Origin: an uncultured Bacteroidales bacterium
GTDB taxonomy: Bacteria; Bacteroidota; Bacteroidia; Bacteroidales; Bacteroidaceae
Assembly (NCBI GenBank): GCA_902800305.1
Contig: CADCDP010000007.1
Span: forward strand, 55,448-119,447
Reading direction: 5' to 3'
DNA length: 64,000 nt
In this document: piece after piece, positions 15,563 through 22,929 of the stretch
How the letters are laid out: the number at the start of each line of letters is the position of its first letter
Position numbering within the stretch: the stretch's first letter is position 1
The notes under the pieces: generated by a model
Seen by the model: only the letters and a program-made list of their open reading frames with translations
Database searches by the model: none
Told to the model about the DNA's origin: nothing
Made by a program: the position numbers and the translations under genes

Positions 15563-18541
15563 TTATTCTTCTTTATAGTCTGTAATGTTCTTCACGCCTT
15601 GGATGTCGCGCACCTTGGTCTCTGAGTAGAGCAGTTGGCGCAACTGGTCGAGGGTCAGCTCCGTGGTGGGCTGGAAGTCGGGGCTGGCGGCATAGCGTCG
15701 CACGGCATCGATGTAAGCCTTGCCCTCCACCCACGGCTCGATGGACTCGAAGTCGGTGGTCGAGAGGAGGAGCTTGCCCTTGCCCACACGAAACTCCATC
15801 AGGATGCCTAACTTGTGGTTCCTCTCCACATTATCGACCACCTGTATGAGCGGTCGGTAGTCCTGGGGCAGGGCGTTGAGGATGAGGGGACGCGAGTGGA
15901 GGGCGATGCTCCACCACTGCCAGTCGCTCCGTCCCTCGGTGGGGAAGTGTTTGAAGAGAGGATGGGCAGGATTCATCAACATGCCGAGCGTGCCGGGCGA
16001 CACGGGCTTGTTGTTGTTCTCGCTGATGGTCTTGAACATGGCGTAGTTCCAGTAGTCGGGCGTGAAGAGACCGCCTACACTCTGCCGCTCGATGCTGCTG
16101 TGGCGGGGGGTGAGGAGGACGGTCTTACCCTGGCTCAGAGCCTTCAAGACAGACGCATCCAGCCCAGACCCCTCCCTCACCTCCCCAAGGGGAGGAGTGG
16201 ATACTCGGTTCGCTTGATTTCCATTAGAAGAAGATACTGCTCCTCCCCTTGGGGAGGCGGGGGAGGGGTCTGTGTAGGCCCAAAGCTTATAGTAGTTCTT
16301 ATAGTCGCCCGTCTGTAGCTCCAGCCGCAGTTGGGTCGATTCGGCGATGTCGCGGAGCGGAAGGATGATTTCCCCTACCTTCGTCACGTCGCCTTGCCAC
16401 ACGTCCACGTAGTCCACCTCGCCTTCCCGACGGAAGAGGTCGGTGGCATTGCCTTCGCTATCGACACTGAAAAGCCGCCACTGCAACGGACGGTGGTAGT
16501 CGTCTTCGGTGTAGTTGCTGATGGCCAAATCGATGCGGAGCGTGTCGAGGGTGTTCCAGCAGTAGGTGTCCATCTCGGCCAGCGGCACCACAGGCGCATT
16601 CCATCCTCGGAAGTCATCGGGCGTGACCAGTCCCTTACTGTCCATGAAGGCATCGAGGATGCCGCAGAGCGCACTGCCCTGCCCGGGGTAGTCCTTGATG
16701 TCCAAAAGCTGATAGCCGCCGAAGCCCGGAGTGCGGAGACAATACTCCATGTCGGCCTTGTAGCAATCGACCGCCCAGGTGCCCGTAGCCCAATGGAAGG
16801 CATCAATCTGCGGCGTAAGGCCGTTCTCCTTCAGTCGGTCGCGGAAGATTTCGAGGTTATAGGGATGAAGCACACCCGTATATTTGGGCAGCTCCTTATA
16901 GTCGGGATAAATCTGGAACTGGCAGGTCTCGTGGCTCACGATGGGCACTGGACACAGCGGCACCACCCCGCTGAAGTCAGCGCGGGTGGTGGGGCGGTTC
17001 CAGTTGAGGATGCCCCCGTGGTCGGCATCGGCAAAGGAGAACGAGGTGCGGGCATGAGTGGAGAAGCCATCGCCACCCCCCACGCGGCAGGTGATGTAGA
17101 AGTCCTCGGCAGACCCCTCCCCCGCCTCCCCTATAGGGGAGGAGTTTATACCTTGCTCGTTAGCAGAGTAACTACTCTCCCCCTTCAGGGGGAGTGAGGA
17201 GGGGGTCTTTCTTTTCGGTCCCCGCCATCCCAAGTCGTTGTTGCTGCCTTGGCTGTAGAGGTGGCGCGGATCAGCCTCGCGGAACTCGTCGAGCCAACGC
17301 GCCATCATGTTGTTGTCGCCCCACAGCTCGTTGCCCAAGCCCAAGCCCATGAAGGAGGGGTGGTTGCCAAGGAAGTCGAGCGTGGTGAAGGCTTCGTGGC
17401 GCAGGAAGTCGTTCAGCTCCGTGGTGGTCGAGTCGATGGTGCCCCACATGGGAAGTTCGGTGTGGAGGTACACGCCCAGCTCGTCGGCAGCGGTGAAAGC
17501 CGCCTCGGTGGGGGTGTAGGAGTGGAAACGGTAGTGGTTGATGCCGTACTGCTTGGCGATGATGAAGAGCCGACGCCACGAGTCCACGTCGGTGGGGCAG
17601 TAGGCGGTGAGGGGGAAGACGCAACCGTCGTGGGTGCCACGCAGGAAGGTCTTGTTGCCGTTGATAGTGAACTGGGTGCCCTCGGTGGCGAAGCGTCTCA
17701 TGCCGAAAGTGCTGGCCACGCTGTCGGTTGTGGTCTTGGTCTTCAGCACCGCCGAAAGGGTGTAGAGGTCGGGGTGGAACTCACTCCAGAGGTGAGGGTT
17801 CTCGCCCATGTCGAGGCGCATCTCCACCGTGTTCTCACCTGGTTCGAGGGAGAGCCGTTGGGTGAAAGCGGTTTGCACCCCTATCTCGTCGCCGTATGCA
17901 CTTCGAACCAGATGCAGGGAGCACTTACACCTTTTGGGAGCGATGGCCGTGACCCGCACCCCCAGTTCGTTCATCTCCACGTCAGGGTAGAGCTGGAGGT
18001 CGCTGATATAGACCTGTGGCACAGCCACCAGCTCCATGCGCCCCAAGATGCCGTTCCAGTTCGTCTGGGTGGCATCCGTCCAAGCATGGGAACCCTGCAC
18101 ACCGTTGGGAACGGCCTCGTTGCGGTTGTCCACCCGAATCTTCACCTTGTGCCGACCTGCCGACAAGCGTGGCAGCGCATACACATGAGGCGCATACAGC
18201 TGGCGGATACTGCCCACGCTGTCGCCATCCACCCACAGGGTGCTCGGCTTCGTGCGTTCCAGCTCCAGCTTCAAGAGCATCCCCGCCATCTCCTTCGGGA
18301 TGTCCACCTCACGCTCGTAGGTCACCACACCCACATACGGCCACAGCCGTGTCAGCTGCGCCGTCACATTCGTGGGGTGTTCCCCCGTGCCCAAATGGTT
18401 TTCGTCGGTTGTGCCCGGCAAGCGACATTCGCCCAACGACGACTGCCACACGCCCGACAAGTCGAGGGTCTGCCGTTGAGCCAAGGCACCTGCCCAGCCC
18501 AACAACCACCCCAAGGTCAGTATCAGAAGTTTTTGCCTCAT
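15563..18541 (-). CDS. Large GH2 glycoside hydrolase with two in-frame repeat insertions
   Basis: 992 residues from the ATG at 18541; the upstream TTG at 18568 lies in the promoter box. A signal peptide (MRQKLLILTLGWLLGWAGALAQ) precedes a jelly-roll domain, an Ig-like domain and the TIM barrel. The acid/base is Glu405 in LGLGNELWGD and the nucleophile candidate is Glu538 in PIVSHETCQF. The C-terminal third is beta-rich. GH2 includes beta-mannosidases, beta-galactosidases and beta-glucuronidases; beta-mannosidase or side-chain hydrolase would suit the locus, but specificity is not decided by sequence. Two repeat elements are translated in frame: a 32-residue block after GWRGPKRK (17111-17206) and a 36-residue block after YYKLWAY (16166-16273). 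The first lies between the two catalytic glutamates, presumably in a barrel loop. It is the first gene of the minus-strand operon. Confidence 0.88.
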   Translation of the reverse strand: MRQKLLILTLGWLLGWAGALAQRQTLDLSGVWQSSLGECRLPGTTDENHLGTGEHPTNVTAQLTRLWPYVGVVTYEREVDIPKEMAGMLLKLELERTKPSTLWVDGDSVGSIRQLYAPHVYALPRLSAGRHKVKIRVDNRNEAVPNGVQGSHAWTDATQTNWNGILGRMELVAVPQVYISDLQLYPDVEMNELGVRVTAIAPKRCKCSLHLVRSAYGDEIGVQTAFTQRLSLEPGENTVEMRLDMGENPHLWSEFHPDLYTLSAVLKTKTTTDSVASTFGMRRFATEGTQFTINGNKTFLRGTHDGCVFPLTAYCPTDVDSWRRLFIIAKQYGINHYRFHSYTPTEAAFTAADELGVYLHTELPMWGTIDSTTTELNDFLRHEAFTTLDFLGNHPSFMGLGLGNELWGDNNMMARWLDEFREADPRHLYSQGSNNDLGWRGPKRKTPSSLPLKGESSYSANEQGINSSPIGEAGEGSAEDFYITCRVGGGDGFSTHARTSFSFADADHGGILNWNRPTTRADFSGVVPLCPVPIVSHETCQFQIYPDYKELPKYTGVLHPYNLEIFRDRLKENGLTPQIDAFHWATGTWAVDCYKADMEYCLRTPGFGGYQLLDIKDYPGQGSALCGILDAFMDSKGLVTPDDFRGWNAPVVPLAEMDTYCWNTLDTLRIDLAISNYTEDDYHRPLQWRLFSVDSEGNATDLFRREGEVDYVDVWQGDVTKVGEIILPLRDIAESTQLRLELQTGDYKNYYKLWAYTDPSPASPRGGAVSSSNGNQANRVSTPPLGEVREGSGLDASVLKALSQGKTVLLTPRHSSIERQSVGGLFTPDYWNYAMFKTISENNNKPVSPGTLGMLMNPAHPLFKHFPTEGRSDWQWWSIALHSRPLILNALPQDYRPLIQVVDNVERNHKLGILMEFRVGKGKLLLSTTDFESIEPWVEGKAYIDAVRRYAASPDFQPTTELTLDQLRQLLYSETKVRDIQGVKNITDYKEE
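16166..16273 (-). repeat. Double-hairpin element copy C, in frame in the large GH2
   Basis: 108 bp encoding TDPSPASPRGGAVSS, a middle NGNQANRV, then STPPLGEVREGS. Unlike copies B and D, its left hairpin is of the right-end type (GACCCCTCCCCCGCCTCCCC), so the ends are nearly symmetrical. Confidence 0.85.
17111..17206 (-). repeat. Double-hairpin element copy D, in frame in the large GH2
   Basis: 96 bp encoding TPSSLPLKGESSYSANEQG then INSSPIGEAGEGS. It has the same orientation and frame as copy B, with a different middle length (a multiple of three). Confidence 0.85.
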
Positions 18542-18565
18542 GGTCTTCGTGTTTGCTTCGTGCCA

Positions 18566-18573
18566 CAAAGGTA
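18566..18573 (-). promoter_or_regulatory. -7 box for the GH2-AraC-SASA-GH5-CE7-GH94 operon
   Basis: On the minus strand this reads TACCTTTG, 24 bp upstream of the GH2 ATG. Gaps downstream are short or negative except for 159 bp before the esterase and the repeat-filled gap before GH94, so one transcript could cover all six genes. Confidence 0.65.
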
Positions 18574-18583
18574 CACATTATTT

Positions 18584-18596
18584 GCTAATAATTAGC
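18584..18596. promoter_or_regulatory. Palindrome overlapping the operon promoter region
   Basis: GCTAATAATTAGC is a perfect 13-bp palindrome starting 10 bp upstream of the -7 box, between it and the expected -33 region. Its position is that of an operator, but no regulator can be assigned. Confidence 0.4.
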
Positions 18597-18700
18597 AATA
18601 CTTAACCATGATTTGTGGGGAAAACCACGCGGAAAGGATAAAAAAGTATCACTCACACCCAAAAAGCTCCTCCTTTTCGCTTTCTTTACTAAAAAAACGC

Positions 18701-18708
18701 TAACTTTG
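18701..18708 (+). promoter_or_regulatory. -7 box upstream of the MFS-like gene
   Basis: TAACTTTG in the context ACGCTAACTTTGCC, 20 bp before the ATG. The same context recurs upstream of the patatin gene at 24075. Confidence 0.55.
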
Positions 18709-18727
18709 CCACCGATAAAAATCAGCC

Positions 18728-19714
18728 ATGACAACACCTTGCCAGACATACCATTTATTCGGCCTCGCAACGACCACTGCCCTCCACTTCCTTGTGGATG
18801 GGCTGTGTCTCTGTTGCCTCTATCTGCTCACAGGGTGTTTCGGCACGGAGCGTCTGCTTCACATTTTCCTGACCTACAACCTGCTGGCGTTCGCCACCCA
18901 GCCACTCACGGGCTTCTGCATCGACCGCATGAGGCAGCGCCATTGGATGCTGCTGGCGGCGGTGGTGCTGCTGGCACTGGCTGTGCTGACCGCCGCCTTC
19001 ACAGTGGAAGGCATCCTGCCCACCGAGGCAGCGACGCTGACGGTGGCCACCCTGCTGGGCATGGGCAACTCACTCTTCCACGTGTGGGGCGGCAAGCAGA
19101 CCGCCTTGACATCGGGCAACGACCTCAGAGCCTTGGGCGTGTTTGTCTCGACAGGAGCTTTCGGACTGGCCTTCAGCGCGGTTTTCTGCTCATGGGTATT
19201 GCTTTACGTCTTCCTACTGACTATCTGCGTGTTATCTGTTACTTACCTGCACTTCGATGTCCTCCCAACCGCCTCCGAAGAAAGAAATTCCCCCACCCCA
19301 CCCTCTTCCTTTGGCAGGAAAGGCGTATGGATGGTTGCCATTCTGCTTGCGCTAATGGCCTTCGTGGGGTTTCGTTCGTGGATGGGGGAAAGCCTCGCCG
19401 CCGACCTCGTGAGGACGCACCCCGTGGTACTGGCAATAGGGCTGACATCGATGCTGGGAAAGATGGCGGGCGGATGGATGGCTCGACGTTGGGGCACCGT
19501 GAAAACGCTGCTGACCGTGTTGGCCATTGCGCTGGTGGCACTGATGAGCAAAGGGACAGGCATGGCCACCGTGCTGACGGGGTTGTTTGCCATCAACTGC
19601 ACCATGCCCGTGACCCTCTTTTGGGCGAATGCCACCCTGAAGGGGTATGAAGGTCTGGCCTTCGGACTGCTGGCTGCGGCACTCATGCCTGGCTACCTGC
19701 TGGCCACCATTTAG
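18728..19714 (+). CDS. MFS-like multi-pass membrane protein
   Basis: 328 residues, mostly hydrophobic, with roughly ten predicted membrane segments by eye. It has MFS-like features: a cytoplasmic loop FCIDRMRQRHW after the second or third helix (compare the GxxxDRxGRR/K loop), and a central polar linker (PTASEERNSPTPPSSFGRKG) dividing two halves. The length is short for a 12-helix MFS transporter (about 400). No substrate can be inferred. It is followed 13 bp later by a small membrane protein gene, so the two are probably in one operon. Confidence 0.6.
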   Translation: MTTPCQTYHLFGLATTTALHFLVDGLCLCCLYLLTGCFGTERLLHIFLTYNLLAFATQPLTGFCIDRMRQRHWMLLAAVVLLALAVLTAAFTVEGILPTEAATLTVATLLGMGNSLFHVWGGKQTALTSGNDLRALGVFVSTGAFGLAFSAVFCSWVLLYVFLLTICVLSVTYLHFDVLPTASEERNSPTPPSSFGRKGVWMVAILLALMAFVGFRSWMGESLAADLVRTHPVVLAIGLTSMLGKMAGGWMARRWGTVKTLLTVLAIALVALMSKGTGMATVLTGLFAINCTMPVTLFWANATLKGYEGLAFGLLAAALMPGYLLATI

Positions 19715-19727
19715 AAGGAGGAACAAG

Positions 19728-20057
19728 ATGATACTGAGACTGCTGACAGCACTGGTACCCACCATCTTGATCGAGCTGGGGGTGCTGTGCCTACTGAAGG
19801 AACATCGACCGAAGGTGCTGCTGGCATCGGTGGCCATCAACGTGCTCACCAATCCCCTGCTCAATCTCTACCTAAACTGCATCGACGGAGGGTGGACGAG
19901 CATCGGAGTGGGCGAAGTGGTGGTGGTCGTGGTCGAGGCGGTGTGCTACTACCTCCTGCTGCGACGCATCGACACCGCCATCATCTACAGCCTCCTGTGC
20001 AATGCCATCAGCTTCCTTACAGGTTGCCTCGTGCTGCTGCTGGCCGCACTCGTTTAG
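19728..20057 (+). CDS. Small multi-pass membrane protein, unknown function
   Basis: 109 residues forming three or four hydrophobic helices (ILRLLTALVPTILIELGVL, VLLASVAINVLTNPLLNLYL, VVVVVEAVCYYLLL, YSLLCNAISFLTGCLVLLL). The start at 19728 is supported by AAGGAGGA at 19715-19722. An NPLLNL motif and an internal Glu in a helix are the only polar features. I do not recognise the family; the gene is 13 bp downstream of the MFS-like gene. Confidence 0.7.
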   Translation: MILRLLTALVPTILIELGVLCLLKEHRPKVLLASVAINVLTNPLLNLYLNCIDGGWTSIGVGEVVVVVVEAVCYYLLLRRIDTAIIYSLLCNAISFLTGCLVLLLAALV

Positions 20058-20090
20058 ACACTATTGTTTTTAACCTCAAATACTGTATTC

Positions 20091-20411
20091 ATGATGCAAC
20101 TTTTAGACATCGCTCTTCCTGGTGAAGAGTATCGTCGTCCCCGACGAATCCTCAACTTTGACGACCCTGACACACTCATCGACCTGCCCTCGACCGATAC
20201 GGTGAACGTGGACACGGTGACGGCAACGGACTCGCTGTCCACGCCCGACAACGTGATAGACACTTTGCAGGCGGGCATCCAGCAATTCGGTGACTTCGGC
20301 ACAGGCAGCGGCTCTTCGTCCACCATGCTGTGGGCCATCGCCGCCGTGCTCGTCGCCCTCGGCCTCTGCTTCTACTTTGTGCGCCGCTATCGTCAGTCGC
20401 TACAAGGATAG
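20091..20411 (+). CDS. Small single-pass membrane protein, unknown function
   Basis: 106 residues from ATG at 20091. An acidic and threonine-rich region with repeated D-T spacing (STDTVNVDTVTATDSLSTPDN) is followed by a Gly/Ser hinge and one membrane helix (MLWAIAAVLVALGLCFYFV) ending in a basic tail (RRYRQSLQG). A topology with a cytoplasmic basic tail is likely. No recognised domain. It converges on the anti-sigma-like gene with only 8 bp between the stops. Confidence 0.6.
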   Translation: MMQLLDIALPGEEYRRPRRILNFDDPDTLIDLPSTDTVNVDTVTATDSLSTPDNVIDTLQAGIQQFGDFGTGSGSSSTMLWAIAAVLVALGLCFYFVRRYRQSLQG

Positions 20412-20419
20412 ACACACAC

Positions 20420-20851
20420 TTATCTTCGCTGCGACACCGAGGCAAGCAGGTCGTAGCGGATGCCGTCTTCGAGCACGGAGACACCGACGTGCTTAGGCCT
20501 GTCGGAACGGGTGGAGGCGGTTATAGGAAGTGGGCGCACAGGGTGATGGGGGTCGGTGGTCTGGTAGATGGTGTCGCGCACCACTTCACGCACATAGACC
20601 GTGTCGTGCTTCACCACCGTCTGCGCCACGACCTGCTGAGGGTCGGCGGTCGGAGCGGATGGCCGCAGCCAGAAGCCGATGGCGAAGCCGACAAGACAGG
20701 CGGCAGGGAGGGCGACCCACCAAGCGTTGCGGGTCTTGCGTTGCCACGGACGGACGTGCAGACGGATGTTTTCATCGTCGCGGAGCTGACGGGCGGCACG
20801 GATGAGGTCGTCATCAGTGAGCGGCTGGGAGGGTGTCTTAGGGGTTGTCAT
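20420..20851 (-). CDS. Anti-sigma-like single-pass membrane protein
   Basis: 143 residues. A charged cytoplasmic N-terminus (LTDDDLIRAARQLRDDENIRL) precedes a single helix (WWVALPAACLVGFAIGFWL) and a periplasmic tail (HDTVYVREVVRDTIYQTTD). The first 14 bp overlap the end of the ECF sigma gene. The topology and position are those of an anti-sigma factor, but there is no zinc-binding HxxxCxxC or FecR motif, so the role is inferred from context. Confidence 0.65.
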   Translation of the reverse strand: MTTPKTPSQPLTDDDLIRAARQLRDDENIRLHVRPWQRKTRNAWWVALPAACLVGFAIGFWLRPSAPTADPQQVVAQTVVKHDTVYVREVVRDTIYQTTDPHHPVRPLPITASTRSDRPKHVGVSVLEDGIRYDLLASVSQRR

Positions 20852-21413
20852 ATTGCTGTAAGTTTTTACGGATGATGGTCATGGTTTTATGAAGTCTCGA
20901 TTTCACCGTCCCTTCGGGCAGATGCTCGATTTGGGCAATTTGCGGAACGGTCAGTTCTTCTTCGTAGCGGAGAGAGAAAATCAGGTGGAGCGGCGGCGGC
21001 AGCGACTGGAGCACGGCATGAAGAGCCTCGTGCAGACGTTCTTGGTCTATCCGCACCTCCACGTCGGCCTCGGAGAGCGGTTCGTCGTCGAGGGTGGCGA
21101 GGTAGGCGGTCACATGGTCGTTGTGACGGTAGAGATTCTTGCAGAGGTTGTAGGCGATGGAGAAAAACCACGTGGCGACATTGCTGCCCTCGGCATAGCG
21201 GTCGCGTGCCTCGTAAACCCGCAGGAACACATCGTGGGTGAAGTCGGCTGACGTCAATTCGTCGCCACCCAGTTGCCGGAAGAAGAAGCCCTGCAAGCGG
21301 CGGGCGTAGCGACGGTACAGCTCTTCGAAGGCCGACTCGCTGCCTCGGCTCGCACGCAGCATCAGCTGCTCGTCGGACAGCTGACGGTTCGATTTGAAAA
21401 GAAAGATGCTCAT
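20838..21413 (-). CDS. ECF-type RNA polymerase sigma factor
   Basis: 191 residues with sigma-70 region 2 (FEELYRRYARRLQGFF, SADFTHDVFLRVYE, NVATWFFSIAYNLCKNLYR) and region 4 (LQSLPPPLHLIFSLRYEEELTVPQIA, LPEGTVKSRLHKTMTII). It directs RNA polymerase to a specific promoter set. The ATG overlaps the stop of the lipoprotein gene (ATGA), and its 3' end overlaps the anti-sigma-like gene by 14 bp: a three-gene coupled unit. Confidence 0.95.
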   Translation of the reverse strand: MSIFLFKSNRQLSDEQLMLRASRGSESAFEELYRRYARRLQGFFFRQLGGDELTSADFTHDVFLRVYEARDRYAEGSNVATWFFSIAYNLCKNLYRHNDHVTAYLATLDDEPLSEADVEVRIDQERLHEALHAVLQSLPPPLHLIFSLRYEEELTVPQIAQIEHLPEGTVKSRLHKTMTIIRKNLQQYDNP

Positions 21414-22672
21414 GGTGCTTCGAATGCTGTCGCCTCATAAAAGGGGCGGATTTCCGATTCACATGTTTCCCAATACTCCTTTTCGTCGTCATCCTTCCAG
21501 CGTTCTATCGTCTGGAGCAGCAAACCGCTCAACCAATGGCAACGTTGAGGATTGTGCTTCTGGTAGTAAGGCAAAATACCTTGCAACAAGACGATGGTGT
21601 TTCGGGCATAATCTGTCACTTCCGAAAAATAATCCCCATTGGCCTTCGGGATCGGAGCGAAGTGAAGGTACAGGTAGTCGAGCACATAGCGCTCCTCCAC
21701 ATTGCGGCAAGTCACCGACATGTTGTCGTATGGCTTCGGTGAGTAGCGCATCAGCAACCCTTCGTTGTAGAGATTCTGCAGCAGTTCACGAGGCACTTTC
21801 TTCTTTCGATATTCGTTCAGTTGGTTAGCAGAATAATAGACCGGGTGCTGGCTGTGTTCCGCTATCCAATCCATCATTCTGAAGGTTTGGGTCTCGAAAT
21901 AATCGTAAGTGCTGTCTCTCAATGCGGTCTCTGCCCAATTAGCATCAGGTGCAGGGATTTGGCATTGCTTCCAGATGATGCCCCAATCACCGTTTCGGTT
22001 GAGCAGAATCTTGTCGCGGTGCAGTCCGAACACCTCCTGAATCATCTTCTTGGGGATAAGGTCTGCCTCCAATGAGGCGAGATAGATGCCTCCCTCTTCC
22101 ATGCCCTGCATCTCGTTGTAGTGGTAGTAGAGTATCTCGGGCGGCATCAAGCCGCTCTCGTAGTAGCGGGTCAGCATGTCCTTCAGACGTTTGCCTCCTT
22201 TTTTGTACAAGAACGTGCACCAAATGTCGTAATCTTCTTGCAGCATCTTTTCGGGCAATCGCTTGAGGGCCTCGTTGCCATATTCCCGACGCTTCGACCA
22301 CTCGTTGCTGGTCTCCATCGCCAACAGATAATAAGTATAGGTGTCGGGGATGGCTTTCTGGATGCGCTCCATGAATGTCTTCCCTTCCTCGGTCCACATA
22401 GAAATGTAATTCTTTGTATAATGGGAGAAGAGTTGCTTTGCCCCATACAGGTTCCGCCACGCCATCTCGTTGTCGGGATGCTTTTTCACATAGTCTTCCC
22501 ACTTCTGGACATGCTTCAAGTCGGTGATGGAATCGTGCAAGACATTCCATCTTTCATATTCCAATCCTTCCGTTTCTTTCTGGCTTTCTTGCTGAGCCTG
22601 GCCACACGAGCACAGCAGCCCTGCCACAACCATGGCAGCTCCCACTACTTTCTTCTTCATGCTTCTTTCCAT
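21410..22672 (-). CDS. Lipoprotein of unknown function, first gene of the sigma operon
   Basis: 420 residues (416 if the second ATG at 22660 is used) with a lipobox GLLCSC. The mature part is helical and rich in W, Y and E (KWEDYVKKHPDNEMAWRNLYGAK, ALKRLPEKMLQEDYDIWCTFLYKK), resembling TPR-like superhelices, but I cannot assign a family. Context suggests a link to envelope sensing: it is translationally coupled to an ECF sigma factor. No TAnnTTTG box was found directly upstream. Confidence 0.75.
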   Translation of the reverse strand: MERSMKKKVVGAAMVVAGLLCSCGQAQQESQKETEGLEYERWNVLHDSITDLKHVQKWEDYVKKHPDNEMAWRNLYGAKQLFSHYTKNYISMWTEEGKTFMERIQKAIPDTYTYYLLAMETSNEWSKRREYGNEALKRLPEKMLQEDYDIWCTFLYKKGGKRLKDMLTRYYESGLMPPEILYYHYNEMQGMEEGGIYLASLEADLIPKKMIQEVFGLHRDKILLNRNGDWGIIWKQCQIPAPDANWAETALRDSTYDYFETQTFRMMDWIAEHSQHPVYYSANQLNEYRKKKVPRELLQNLYNEGLLMRYSPKPYDNMSVTCRNVEERYVLDYLYLHFAPIPKANGDYFSEVTDYARNTIVLLQGILPYYQKHNPQRCHWLSGLLLQTIERWKDDDEKEYWETCESEIRPFYEATAFEAP

Positions 22673-22818
22673 GTTTCGTTCCTTGTTTTAAGTTTTGTTT
22701 TTACTTGTTTTAAGCCTTTTCGCTACAGCATACACCCGAAACTCGGAAGCGTTCACCGAAAAAGGACAAAAAGGACAAAAAAGAATCACCCCATTCTTCC
22801 CAGCCCCATTTTTTTCGC

Positions 22819-22826
22819 TATCTTTG
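22819..22826 (+). promoter_or_regulatory. -7 box upstream of the RAYT gene
   Basis: TATCTTTG fits TAnnTTTG and is followed 17 bp later by the first REP palindrome, so the REPs would be transcribed in the leader of the RAYT mRNA. Confidence 0.5.
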
Positions 22827-22842
22827 CCGCCAGAAAGTATGT

Positions 22843-22889
22843 TTGCGGCAATGCCGCAACAAACAACAAAACACCTGCGGCATGCCGCA
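22843..22889. repeat. Two REP palindromes upstream of the RAYT gene
   Basis: TTGCGGC-AAT-GCCGCAA at 22843-22859 and the perfect TGCGGCATGCCGCA at 22876-22889, each followed by ACAAACAA-type sequence, so a unit is repeated about 31 bp apart. They are the presumed substrates of the adjacent HUH enzyme. Confidence 0.8.
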
Positions 22890-22929
22890 ACAAACAAAAC
22901 GCACCCCCAAAAAACACCACCTACACCCC

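Noticed and set aside
22843..22929. Extended N-terminus of the RAYT (MRQCRNKQQ...)
   Set aside because: The 29 extra residues are translated REP sequence; RAYT homology begins after the ATG at 22930.
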